Assembly: GCF_028737205.1 (NCBI RefSeq)
Contig: NZ_JAQZAL010000046.1
Location: 1-33,684 of the forward strand
DNA from: Actinomycetospora lutea
GTDB taxonomy: Bacteria; Actinomycetota; Actinomycetes; Mycobacteriales; Pseudonocardiaceae
Direction of reading: 5' to 3'
DNA: 33,684 nucleotides
A model generated the notes under the pieces. The model was not told where the DNA came from. It made no database searches and worked only from the letters and a program-made list of their open reading frames with translations. Made by a program: the position numbers and the translations under genes. This document shows, piece by piece, positions 23,190 to 30,536 of this stretch (position 1 is its first letter; every line of letters begins with the position of its first letter).

Positions 23190-24416
23190 ATGACCCGCCA
23201 CGCCCTCATCTCCGGGGCCAGCATCGCCGGTCCCGCGCTCGCGCACCAGCTGGCTGCGCGGGGCTGGCGGACCACCGTGGTCGAGCGGGCACCGCGGCTG
23301 CGCGACGAGGGCCAGAACATCGACGTCCGTGGCGCCGGGCGCGAGGTGCTGCGGCGGATGGACCTCGAGGACGCCGCGCCGGCGGCCGGGACCGGCGAGG
23401 TCGGCCTGCGCTTCGTCGACGACGACGGCGCCGCGGTCGCCGAGTTCCCGGCGGGCCGGGGCGACTCGGCCGGCGGGACCGCGGAGATGGAGATCCTGCG
23501 CGGCGAGCTCTCGCGCCTGATCCACGAGCGCACCCGCGACACCACCGAGTACCGCTTCGACGAGCAGATCCGCGAGCTGACCGACCACGGCGACGGCGTC
23601 ACGGCCCGGCTCGCCGGGGGCGAGGAGATCGACGCCGACCTCGTCGTCGTCGCTGAGGGCACGCGCTCGCGCACCCGCGACCTGGTGCTGCCCGACGCCG
23701 AGGTCACCGAGCTCGGCCTCCAGGTCGCCTACCTGACGATCCCGCGCACCAACGACGACGACCGCTGGTGGCGCTGGCACAGCGCCCCGGGCTCGCGCAG
23801 CACCAGCCTGCGCCCCGACAACCGCGGCACCACCCGGGCGATGCTCGCCTTCCTCTCGGACGTCCGCGGGCTCGGCGAGCTCGACCGCGACGCCCAGGTG
23901 ACCGTGCTGCGCCGCACCTACGCCGACGTCGGCTGGCAGGCCCCGCGGGTGCTGGCGGCGCTCGACGCGGACGAGGGAGCGTCGCTGTACTTCGATGCCG
24001 TCGCCCAGATCCGCCTGCCGCGCTGGAGCACCGGGCGCACCGTGCTGCTCGGCGACGCCGCCTGGGCCACCGGCCCGTTCGGCACGGGCACGACGCTGGC
24101 ACTGGTCGGGGCCTACGTCCTGGCCGGCGAGCTCGGCGCGGGCAGCGACACCGCCGACACCTCCGACACCGCCGACACCGCCACGGCGCTCGCGCGCTAC
24201 GAGGAGCGGATGCGACCCTTCGTCGCCCGGTCCCAGGACGTGAAGCCGGCCGCCCTGCGCGCGATGAACCCGCGGTCGGCGGCCGGCCTGGCGGTGCAGC
24301 GCCGGGTGCTCGGCCTCGCCGGCTCGCTGTCGTCGGTGTTCGGCGGCGTGCTCGAGAAGCTCTCGAGCCCGCGGGCGGAGGCCGTGCAGCTGCCCGACTA
24401 CCGGTTGACGGCCTGA
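23190..24416 (+). CDS. FAD-dependent monooxygenase (aromatic hydroxylase type)
   Basis: This protein of about 408 residues is a group A flavoprotein monooxygenase. The FAD-binding fold opens with LISGASIAGPALAHQLAARG. The DG-type motif reads VVVAEGTRSRTRD, with Glu in the usual Asp position. The second FAD motif is GDAAWATGPFGTGTTLAL. Such enzymes use NAD(P)H and oxygen to hydroxylate or oxidise aromatic or polyketide substrates; the substrate here is unknown. A short low-complexity stretch (DTADTSDTADTAT, about 315-328) sits in a surface helix region and comes from 9-base DNA repeats. ATG at 23184 and 23190 are both possible; 23190 is preferred because TACTCC lies 6 bases before it, a weak -10 match. 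Confidence 0.87.
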   Translation: MTRHALISGASIAGPALAHQLAARGWRTTVVERAPRLRDEGQNIDVRGAGREVLRRMDLEDAAPAAGTGEVGLRFVDDDGAAVAEFPAGRGDSAGGTAEMEILRGELSRLIHERTRDTTEYRFDEQIRELTDHGDGVTARLAGGEEIDADLVVVAEGTRSRTRDLVLPDAEVTELGLQVAYLTIPRTNDDDRWWRWHSAPGSRSTSLRPDNRGTTRAMLAFLSDVRGLGELDRDAQVTVLRRTYADVGWQAPRVLAALDADEGASLYFDAVAQIRLPRWSTGRTVLLGDAAWATGPFGTGTTLALVGAYVLAGELGAGSDTADTSDTADTATALARYEERMRPFVARSQDVKPAALRAMNPRSAAGLAVQRRVLGLAGSLSSVFGGVLEKLSSPRAEAVQLPDYRLTA

Positions 24417-24432
24417 CCACCACCGGCGTCGG

Positions 24433-24438
24433 TAACCT
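24433..24438 (+). promoter_or_regulatory. -10-like TAACCT, leaderless start of membrane protein gene
   Basis: TAACCT lies 7 bases before the GTG at 24446 in the 29-base gap after the monooxygenase gene. Confidence 0.42.
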
Positions 24439-24445
24439 CGGGGAC

Positions 24446-24883
24446 GTGCTGCGCCTGCTCGTCACCCCCCGCTGGATCGGGTGGACGCTGTTCGCGCTAG
24501 CGGCCGTCGCCGTGTGCGGCGGGATGGCCTGGTGGCAGGTCGTGCGCGCCGAGTCGCCCGGCGGATCGCTGCTGAACGCGGGCTACGCGTTCCAGTGGCC
24601 GCTGTTCGGGCTGTTCTTCGCCGCCCTGTGGTGGCGCATGCTGCGCGCCGAGGCGAAGGCGCTCGACGAGGTACAGGCCGAGCGCCGGCAGAAGGCCGAG
24701 GTCACCCCCCTGCGGGCCGCTCCCGCCGACTCGCCGTTCGGGCCGCGCCCGGCCGGGGTCCGGGCCGGGGCCATGGACGACGTGCCGTCGCCCGAGCGGG
24801 CGCGCTGGAACGCGATGTACGCCGAGCTGGGCGCGGCCGAGACGGCCACGACCACCCCGAACGAGGAGACCGATCGGCCGTGA
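24446..24883 (+). CDS. Small membrane protein of unknown function
   Basis: This 145-residue product has two hydrophobic helices (about 12-32 and 48-64) around a short loop, MAWWQVVRAESPGGSLLNAG. A charged cytosolic tail of about 80 residues follows, with LRAEAKALDEVQAERRQKAE at its start and a Thr-rich end. I do not recognise a named family. Its stop overlaps the start of the DUF3817 gene by four bases (GTGA, 24880-24883), so the two are translationally coupled and may form a complex. No catalytic or binding motif is visible. Confidence 0.75.
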   Translation: MLRLLVTPRWIGWTLFALAAVAVCGGMAWWQVVRAESPGGSLLNAGYAFQWPLFGLFFAALWWRMLRAEAKALDEVQAERRQKAEVTPLRAAPADSPFGPRPAGVRAGAMDDVPSPERARWNAMYAELGAAETATTTPNEETDRP

Positions 24884-25218
24884 CGACGAGCCCCCCCGAG
24901 GCACCGCCCACACCGGAGGTCATCGCGGCGCTCAAGCGCTACCGGGTCGGCGCGTGGGTGGTCGGCGTCGGCCTGCTCGTGCTCGTGCTGGTCGGGATGC
25001 CGCTGAAGTACCTGGGCGGGGACGGCACCGTGGTCGCCATCGTCGGCCCGATCCACGGCTTCCTCTACATGGGCTACCTGCTGCTCACCGCGGACCTCGC
25101 CTACCGCGACCGCTGGGCGGTCGGGAAGGCCGTGCTGGTGGCGCTGGCGGGGACGATCCCGTTCGTGTCGTTCGTCGCCGAGCGGAAGATCACGCGCCCG
25201 CTGCGGGACGCGAGGTAG
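24880..25218 (+). CDS. DUF3817 family membrane protein
   Basis: This 112-residue protein has three hydrophobic segments. The signature IVGPIHGFLYMGYLLLTADLAYRDRW is followed by ALAGTIPFVSFVAERKI, as I recall for DUF3817. MPLKYLGGDGT lies just before the signature. Function is not known. It is coupled to the preceding membrane protein gene. Its last 29 bases overlap the 3' end of the convergent DUF2470 gene. Confidence 0.82.
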   Translation: MTTSPPEAPPTPEVIAALKRYRVGAWVVGVGLLVLVLVGMPLKYLGGDGTVVAIVGPIHGFLYMGYLLLTADLAYRDRWAVGKAVLVALAGTIPFVSFVAERKITRPLRDAR

Positions 25219-26029
25219 GACGCAGGCCCGGCACCTCGTCGGCGCACCCGATGAGGGCCCGGACGGCCTCGCCGAGCTGACCGGGGCACGACAGCGGCGC
25301 CGCGAACGGCAGGCGCACGTCGTGGTCGGTGGCCTCGGCGTCGTCGGTCTCGACGCGCAGCCGCAGGCCGAACCGGTCGACGCCCAGCGGCGCGAGCCGG
25401 TGCCCGGGACGGCGCAGGCGCACGGGCAGCCGCGGGACGAGTGCCGAGAGCGTGCCCGCGTGCGCGGCGGCGAGGTGGGCGAGCCACGGGTCGCCGGTGG
25501 CCGCGACGGGGTCGGGCGGCGCGGCGGCCATCGCGGTCGGCGCGAGCGCCCCGGTGCCCTCCGCGTCGGAGAGCACGACCATCGCCGGCTCCAGGCGCAG
25601 CAGCGTCTCGCCGTGGCCGACGTCGAGCAGGCGCTCGTCGGGCAGCTCGGCCGCGATCCGCAGCGCGGCGCGCCGGGCCACCCGCATCGGCAGCACGCGC
25701 AGCCGCCCGCTGACCCAGAGCAGCCCGCGCACCGGGCGGCGCACGGTGACCGGCGCGACGTCGGCCAGCTCGAGCATCACGGGCAGGAGCGCCTCGCCGC
25801 GCTCGCGCACCCGCCGCACCAACGGGTGGTCCTCCGGGAACTGCAGCGTCGCGGCGCCCGTCGACGGCACGTGGTGCAGCGTCGGCGCGGCGCGCAGCTC
25901 GCCGTCGTCGTCCGAGGAGCCGCCCACCCCCTCGCCGATCACCGCGGCGTTCCGGGCGCGCCCGGCGAGGGTCCGCGCGCGCTCGGCAGGCGGCGGAACG
26001 GGCGGCGCGGGCGGTCGGCTCCTGGCCAT
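25190..26029 (-). CDS. DUF2470-domain protein, possible haem/iron-related
   Basis: This 279-residue soluble protein has a Pro/Arg-rich N-terminal tail and a middle domain (about 60-160). The C-terminal domain (about 185-265) has WLAHLAAAHAGTL, then LAPLGVDRFGLRLRV and VRLPFAAPLSCPGQLGEAVRAL, matching DUF2470. This domain also forms the C-terminus of HugZ/HutZ-type haem-utilisation proteins, so a haem or iron role is plausible but unproven. ATG at 26029 has GGGAG about 4 bases upstream. A 19-base IdeR/DtxR-like box lies 24 bases upstream of the start. The 3' end overlaps the convergent DUF3817 gene by 29 bases. Confidence 0.75.
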   Translation of the reverse strand: MARSRPPAPPVPPPAERARTLAGRARNAAVIGEGVGGSSDDDGELRAAPTLHHVPSTGAATLQFPEDHPLVRRVRERGEALLPVMLELADVAPVTVRRPVRGLLWVSGRLRVLPMRVARRAALRIAAELPDERLLDVGHGETLLRLEPAMVVLSDAEGTGALAPTAMAAAPPDPVAATGDPWLAHLAAAHAGTLSALVPRLPVRLRRPGHRLAPLGVDRFGLRLRVETDDAEATDHDVRLPFAAPLSCPGQLGEAVRALIGCADEVPGLRPTSRPAAGA

Positions 26030-26052
26030 CGGACTCCCTCGGTGCGGCGACC

Positions 26053-26071
26053 TAAGGGGAGCCTAATCAAA
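26053..26071 (-). promoter_or_regulatory. IdeR/DtxR-like iron box upstream of DUF2470 gene
   Basis: The forward strand reads TAAGGGGAGCCTAATCAAA. It matches 14 of 19 positions of the IdeR/DtxR consensus TTAGGTTAGSCTAACCTAA as I remember it, including the AGG, AG-CT and CTAA core. It is centred about 33 bases upstream of the DUF2470 start, where iron-dependent repression would be expected. Confidence 0.5.
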
Positions 26072-26149
26072 CTTTGCCGCCGGACGCGAGACCCTCGCGG
26101 GGCGTCGTGGATCCACGGACCGGTGGGCGGGGCCGGGCGGGCCGCCCGC

Positions 26150-26155
26150 TACCGT
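26150..26155 (+). promoter_or_regulatory. -10-like TACCGT, leaderless start
   Basis: TACCGT lies 6 bases before the GTG at 26162, and there is no Shine-Dalgarno. Confidence 0.45.
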
Positions 26156-26161
26156 GCGGAC

Positions 26162-27064
26162 GTGTCCACCGTCCCCGAGGCCGGCGGGGCACCGGTCGAC
26201 GGTGTGCCCGCCCTGCTCCGAGCGATCGTCGACGACGCCGCGCTCGTGGCCGAGGGCCCGCGGCCGGACATGGCGACCGTGGTCGACGAGCACCTCGCCG
26301 CCCGCGCCGCCGACGCCGGCGGCCTGCTGGGCTCGCTGGTGGTGCCGGTCTCGCGGCTCTCCGAGCTGGTGGCGGTACTGGTCAAGCGCCGGCCCTCGGC
26401 GCCGCTGCCGATCGCGCTGGCCGTCGACACCGGCCTCGGCGGCGTGCCGAAGGCGCTGTCGCTGACCTCCTCGCGCTCGGCCCTGCTCGACCCGCGCACC
26501 GTCGAGATGCCGGCCCCGCACGACGTCGACACGGTCTGGCTCGAGCGGGTCACCGAGTTCGTGCCGGAGGACGTGGTCGCGGTCGTCGAGCCGCGCCGCC
26601 CCGACGTGGACGGGTCCGAGGACTGGCTCGACGGGGTGCGTCGTGTCGTCGACCACGGGTGCCGGCCCAAGCTGCGCTGCGGTGGCGGGCGCGCCGGCGC
26701 GTTCCCGGGCGTCAAGGACGTCGCGGGCTTCGTCGCCCTGGCCGTCGGGGCCGGGCGCTCGTTCACGGCGAGCATCGGGCTGCGGTCGGCGGTCCGGCAC
26801 ACCGATCCCGACACCGGCTTCACCCACCACGGCTGGCTGAACCTGCTGGTGGCCACCGTGCGGGGGCTGGCGCCGGGCACCGACAGCCCGGTCGAGGAGC
26901 GCATCGGGGAGGCGCTGCTCGTCACCGACGGCGAGGCGCTGGCCGCCGAGCTCGCCGACGTCGGCGCCGAGGCCGCGGTGCGGGTGCGGTCGCTGTTCTC
27001 CTCGTTCGGGTCCACGGCCGTCACCGGGCCGGGTCCCGAGCTGGCCCGCCTCGGCCTGCTCTGA
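26162..27064 (+). CDS. Conserved-looking protein of unknown function
   Basis: The 300-residue soluble product has no signal peptide or membrane helix. It alternates predicted strands and helices in a barrel-like rhythm: LGSLVVPVSRLSELVAVL, PLPIALAVDTGLGG, VAVVEPRRPD, PKLRCGG then AFPGVKDVAGFVALAVGAG, and RSFTASIGLRSAVRHTD then HHGWLNLLVA. The late KLRCGG, FTASIGLRSAVRH and FTHHGWLNLL motifs look like active-site loops, with conserved-type Lys, Cys and His. I recall similar proteins in other actinobacteria without assigned function. A TIM-barrel-like fold is a guess from the pattern. pheA follows 33 bases downstream. Confidence 0.78.
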   Translation: MSTVPEAGGAPVDGVPALLRAIVDDAALVAEGPRPDMATVVDEHLAARAADAGGLLGSLVVPVSRLSELVAVLVKRRPSAPLPIALAVDTGLGGVPKALSLTSSRSALLDPRTVEMPAPHDVDTVWLERVTEFVPEDVVAVVEPRRPDVDGSEDWLDGVRRVVDHGCRPKLRCGGGRAGAFPGVKDVAGFVALAVGAGRSFTASIGLRSAVRHTDPDTGFTHHGWLNLLVATVRGLAPGTDSPVEERIGEALLVTDGEALAAELADVGAEAAVRVRSLFSSFGSTAVTGPGPELARLGLL

Positions 27065-27083
27065 GCCCCGCGCGGGCCTTCCG

Positions 27084-27089
27084 TACGCT
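27084..27089 (+). promoter_or_regulatory. -10-like TACGCT upstream of pheA
   Basis: TACGCT lies 8 bases before the GTG at 27098 in the 33-base gap. No clear ribosome-binding site is present. Confidence 0.38.
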
Positions 27090-27097
27090 CGGGTGAC

Positions 27098-28069
27098 GTG
27101 ACAGGTCTCCGCGTGGCGTTCCTCGGGCCGCACGGCACCTTCTGCGAACAGGCCCTGCGCACCCTGACGCCGGCCGTGCTGGACGACGCCCTGGGCGACC
27201 CGGAGCCGGCACTGCTCCCCATCCCGAGCACGACCGCCGCGCTCGACGCCGTGCGCGCCGGCGACGCCGACGCCGCGTGCGTGCCCGTGGAGAACTCCGT
27301 CGAGGGCGGCGTGCCGGCCACGATGGACGGGCTCGTGGAGACGCCGCCGCTGGTGATCGTGCGCGAGATCCTGCTGCCGGTGCGCTTCTCGGTGCTCGTG
27401 CGCCAGGGCACCGCGGCCGCCGACGTCGGCAGCGTCGCCTCCCACCCGCACGGCGAGGCGCAGACCCGCCGCTGGATCGCCGAGCACCTGCCGGCCGCGG
27501 AGGTCCGCCTGACCTCGTCGACGGCGGCGGCCGCGGCGCAGGTGGCGGCGGGCGAGGTCGACGCGGCGGTGTGCGCGCCGGTCGCCGCGGCCCACCACGG
27601 GCTGGTCGAGCTCGCGTCGGGGGTCCACGACACCGGGGACGCGGTGACGCGGTTCGTGCTGGTCCGCCCGCCCGGCGCGCCCGGCCTGCCCGCGCCCACG
27701 GGCGCCGACCGCACCTCGCTGGCCGCGACGACCGTCAACCACCCGGGCGCGCTGCTCGCGGTGCTCACCGAGATCGCGGTGCGGGGCGTGGACCTCACGC
27801 GCATCGAGTCGCGCCCGCTCAAGGACCGCCGGGGCGAGTACTGGTTCTTCCTCGACGGCACCGGCCACGTCGCCGAGCCGGCGATGGGCGAGGCGCTGGC
27901 CGCGCTGCGCCGGCGCTGCACCGACGTGCGGTTCCTCGGCTCCTACCCGCGCGCGACCGTCGCGGGCGAGGTGGGGACGGGCGCCGGTCCCGGGCCGGGG
28001 CAGACCGTGAAGGACTACACGGAGTCGGCGGCCTGGCTCGCCGCGCTACGCGACGGGAGCGGCGCATGA
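27098..28069 (+). CDS. pheA: Prephenate dehydratase
   Basis: This 323-residue enzyme converts prephenate to phenylpyruvate in phenylalanine synthesis. The N-terminal domain opens VAFLGPHGTFCEQAL. PVENSVEGGVPATMD and the catalytic-site TRF motif (DAVTRFVLV) follow. The C-terminal ACT domain has NHPGALLAVLTEIAVRGVDL and the phenylalanine-binding ESRPLK, so feedback inhibition by phenylalanine is expected. It is the monofunctional form without chorismate mutase. The last 30 or so residues (after SYPRATV) extend past the ACT domain. GTG at 27098 is the first start after the preceding gene. The stop overlaps the histidine phosphatase start by four bases (ATGA). The same gene pair occurs in M. tuberculosis (Rv3838c-Rv3837c, from memory). 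Confidence 0.95.
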   Translation: MTGLRVAFLGPHGTFCEQALRTLTPAVLDDALGDPEPALLPIPSTTAALDAVRAGDADAACVPVENSVEGGVPATMDGLVETPPLVIVREILLPVRFSVLVRQGTAAADVGSVASHPHGEAQTRRWIAEHLPAAEVRLTSSTAAAAAQVAAGEVDAAVCAPVAAAHHGLVELASGVHDTGDAVTRFVLVRPPGAPGLPAPTGADRTSLAATTVNHPGALLAVLTEIAVRGVDLTRIESRPLKDRRGEYWFFLDGTGHVAEPAMGEALAALRRRCTDVRFLGSYPRATVAGEVGTGAGPGPGQTVKDYTESAAWLAALRDGSGA

Positions 28070-28725
28070 GCGACCTGCGGCTCGTCCTCGCCCGTCACGG
28101 CCAGACGCAGGCCAACGTCGACCGCCTCCTCGACACCCGGTTGCCGGGGCCCCCGCTCACCGAGCTCGGGCGCGCACAGGCCCGCGCGCTGGGCGCCGAG
28201 CTGGCCGAGGGCGTCGAGGGCACGATCACCGCGCTCTACCACTCCCCGGCGCGCCGGGCGGTGGAGACCGCGGGCCTCGTCGCCGAGCACCTCGACCTGG
28301 TGCCGGTGGAGGTCACCGGGGTGCACGAGGTGTCGGTCGGCGACCTCGAGGGCCGCAACGACGAGCCCTCGATCGCCGAGTTCCGCCGGGTCGTCGACCG
28401 CTGGCAGACCGGCGACCTCGACGCCCGCCACCCCGGCGGGGAGAGCGGGCGGGACCTGCTCGACCGCTACCTGCCCGTCGTCGCCGACCTGCGCGACCGC
28501 CACCCCGACGGCGGCACGATCGTGGTGGTCAGCCACGGGGCCGCGCTGCGTCTGGCGGCGCTGGAGCTCGTCGAGCGCGTCGGCACCCCGCCGCTCGAGG
28601 AGGAGCACGTCAACAACTGCGGGCGGGTCGTCCTGCGCCCGCGCGCCGGCGGGTGGGAGCTCGTGGCCTGGCGCAGCGCCGTCCCCGGCGGCCTGCCCAG
28701 CACCGTCGACGACCCCACGGCCTGA
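28066..28725 (+). CDS. Histidine phosphatase (phosphoglycerate-mutase-like)
   Basis: This 219-residue enzyme of the histidine phosphatase superfamily has the catalytic N-terminal LARHGQTQAN, with the phosphorylated His. Other active-site elements are HSPARRAVETAGL, EVSVGDLEGR, and the second catalytic histidine in VVVSHGAALRLAAL. The GDLEGR rather than a full mutase loop suggests a phosphatase, not a glycolytic mutase. The substrate is unknown. ATG at 28066 overlaps the pheA stop, with GGGAGC 5 bases upstream, so it is translationally coupled. Linkage to pheA recurs in mycobacteria, but a role in aromatic metabolism is unproven. A strong palindrome follows the stop. Confidence 0.88.
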   Translation: MSDLRLVLARHGQTQANVDRLLDTRLPGPPLTELGRAQARALGAELAEGVEGTITALYHSPARRAVETAGLVAEHLDLVPVEVTGVHEVSVGDLEGRNDEPSIAEFRRVVDRWQTGDLDARHPGGESGRDLLDRYLPVVADLRDRHPDGGTIVVVSHGAALRLAALELVERVGTPPLEEEHVNNCGRVVLRPRAGGWELVAWRSAVPGGLPSTVDDPTA

Positions 28726-28733
28726 CCTCCCGT

Positions 28734-28773
28734 GTGAGCGAACTCCGGTGCTATCGCACCGAAGTTCGCTCAC
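28734..28773. terminator. Bidirectional terminator palindrome between convergent genes
   Basis: An 18-base arm (28734-28751, GTGAGCGAACTCCGGTGC) and an 18-base arm (28756-28773, GCACCGAAGTTCGCTCAC) pair at 17 of 18 positions around a 4-base loop. It lies between the ends of the phosphatase (28725) and zincin (28783) genes and so can serve both. It may also be a copy of a dispersed palindromic repeat. Confidence 0.75.
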
Positions 28774-28782
28774 GTACTCCGA

Positions 28783-29127
28783 TCAGCCCCAGCCCAGGCG
28801 GTGCAGGGTCGCCTCGTCGATGCCGAAGTGGTGCGCGATCTCGTGCACGACGGTCACCGCGACCTCCTCGCGCAGCTCGTCCTCGTCGGCGCAGACGTCC
28901 GCGAGCGCGAGGCGGTAGAGCGTGATCCGGTCGGGCAGGACACCGCCGTAGTCGCTGTAGCGCTCGGTCAGCGCGACGCCCTCGTAGACCCCGAGCAGGT
29001 CGGGCTCCTGGCCGTGGCGGTCCTCGACGAGCACGACGACGTTGTCCATCGCCTGCGTCAGGGGCTCCGGGAGCTCGTCGAGCGCGTCGGCGACCAGCTC
29101 CTCGAAGCGCTCGGGACCGACCTTCAC
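28783..29127 (-). CDS. Small zincin-type metallopeptidase-family protein (DUF1025-like)
   Basis: This 114-residue protein has the zinc-site helix VTVVHEIAHHFGID, an HExxHHxG-type motif close to metzincin-like sites, near the C-terminus. DRITLYRLAL and LLGVYEGVALTER are typical of the small metallopeptidase-like family found next to Rv3837c as Rv3836 (from memory). Family members are small and often fold as minimal zincins; peptidase activity is not established. GTG at 29127 has TAGCCT 6 bases upstream and no Shine-Dalgarno. Confidence 0.87.
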   Translation of the reverse strand: MKVGPERFEELVADALDELPEPLTQAMDNVVVLVEDRHGQEPDLLGVYEGVALTERYSDYGGVLPDRITLYRLALADVCADEDELREEVAVTVVHEIAHHFGIDEATLHRLGWG

Positions 29128-29133
29128 CGCTGC

Positions 29134-29139
29134 AGGCTA
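29134..29139 (-). promoter_or_regulatory. -10-like TAGCCT, leaderless start of zincin gene
   Basis: On the minus strand TAGCCT lies 6 bases before the GTG at 29127, in the 38-base gap after the septum-formation gene. Confidence 0.42.
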
Positions 29140-29165
29140 GGCGCCGGGGGACCGGTGCGGGGACG

Positions 29166-30419
29166 CTAGCCGCCGCCCAGGCCGGGCACCGGCAGCGACG
29201 GCACCTGGACGCCCGGTTGCTGGCCGGCGCCGGGCTGGGTCGCGGTCCCGCCGGCCGCCCCGCCCGCCGCACCGCCCTCGGGCGCCGGGGCGGTGGTCGT
29301 CGTGCCGGGCACCGTGGCCGGCGCGCCCGGGCGCAGGCTCGGCGCGGTCGCGGGCGCCTCGCCGCCGATGGTGACGCCGTCGGCGGCCTTGCCGGTCAGC
29401 GGGGCGAAGCCGGAGCTGTCGGCGAGCAGCGAGCCGAGGTTGCAGCTCACGCGCCGGGTGCCGGCGGTCCAGGACTCCTCGGCGAGGTTGGTCCAGTACA
29501 CGGTGAGCTTGGAGTCGGTGAGCTTCTGCGCCGAGCCGACGTACTGCTCGGCGATGCGCTGGCAGGTCGGCTGCAGGTAGTTGTCCTGCTCGTCGACCGA
29601 CGGGAAGCCGCCGCGGAACTGGGTCCCGAGGTCGACGGTGCCCGCGACCTCGGCGGCGTGGGTCTCGCTGCACGCGGTGGGGTCGGAGACCTCCTTGCCC
29701 GCGAGCCCGAGGCACGTGCCCGGGTCGTACACGACCGCCTGGTCGGCCTCGGTGACGCGCCCGGTCGACGCGAAGAGCGCCCCGGTGCGCCCCGGTGCCT
29801 GCAGCCCGCAGCGCACGGTGCGGTCGCCGGCGTCCCACGCGGCCTGGGTGGGCTTGAGCGCGCCCGCCTTGTAGCGCCCGGCAGGGTCGAGGCGGCCCTG
29901 CAGGTAGTCCCGCGCCTGCGGCGTGCACTGGTCGGTGACGAGCTGCTGCCACGCCGGGTCGGCCGGGAACGGCGCGCCGGGCGGCTGCGCGGCGGTCACC
30001 GCGCCGACGCTCTCGAACAGGTGGGACTGCGCGCAGTCGACCTCGCGCACGTCGCCCGCGTCGTCGCGGCTCCAGGTCAGGCAGCTGCCGGGCTGGGTCG
30101 TCAGCGGCGGCGGGCCGTCGTCGTCCGACGACGAGGACACCGCACCCGCCGGCCCGGACGACGAGCCGGAGAGGCCGAGCACGTCGGGTCCCGAGCCGGT
30201 CGCGGCGAGCGCGGTCGCGGCGACCAGCATGATCACCGCACCGACCAGGACGCCGACGACACCGCGGCGCGCGGCCCGGCGGCGGGGGTCGGCGGCGTCG
30301 TCGGGACCGAGGACGCGGTCGAGCCAGCGGTCCACCCCACGGGGGTCACGATCGGTGCTGTCGTCGCCGTCGGGGCCGCTCTCACGGGCCGGCCCGGACT
30401 GACGTTCCCGGAGCTGCAT
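29166..30419 (-). CDS. Septum-formation-family membrane protein (Rv3835-like)
   Basis: This 417-residue protein has a charged cytosolic N-terminus and one membrane helix (about 53-75, VVGVLVGAVIMLVAATALAA). The extracellular domain (about 105-340) has paired cysteines: PGSCLTW and VDCAQSH, DQCTPQA and VRCGLQ, PGTCLGL and ACSETHAAEVAG, PTCQRI and VSCNLG. These recur as two similar halves, as in Septum_form domains. A Pro/Thr/Gly-rich tail of about 65 residues follows. It probably sits at the cell envelope; a direct role in division is not shown. ATG at 30419 has CATGAT 9 bases upstream and a weak AGGG. The order with the zincin matches Rv3836-Rv3835, from memory. Confidence 0.85.
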   Translation of the reverse strand: MQLRERQSGPARESGPDGDDSTDRDPRGVDRWLDRVLGPDDAADPRRRAARRGVVGVLVGAVIMLVAATALAATGSGPDVLGLSGSSSGPAGAVSSSSDDDGPPPLTTQPGSCLTWSRDDAGDVREVDCAQSHLFESVGAVTAAQPPGAPFPADPAWQQLVTDQCTPQARDYLQGRLDPAGRYKAGALKPTQAAWDAGDRTVRCGLQAPGRTGALFASTGRVTEADQAVVYDPGTCLGLAGKEVSDPTACSETHAAEVAGTVDLGTQFRGGFPSVDEQDNYLQPTCQRIAEQYVGSAQKLTDSKLTVYWTNLAEESWTAGTRRVSCNLGSLLADSSGFAPLTGKAADGVTIGGEAPATAPSLRPGAPATVPGTTTTAPAPEGGAAGGAAGGTATQPGAGQQPGVQVPSLPVPGLGGG

Positions 30420-30536
30420 CGCCCTGGCATCATGCCGCTCCGGGATTCCCCGGGCCGGGTGACCCCGCGTCGGGCAGGATCGGTGGTGACCGGTGCGCGC
30501 CGGACGGTGCGGGCGGACGGGTGGGTGGAGGGGACG

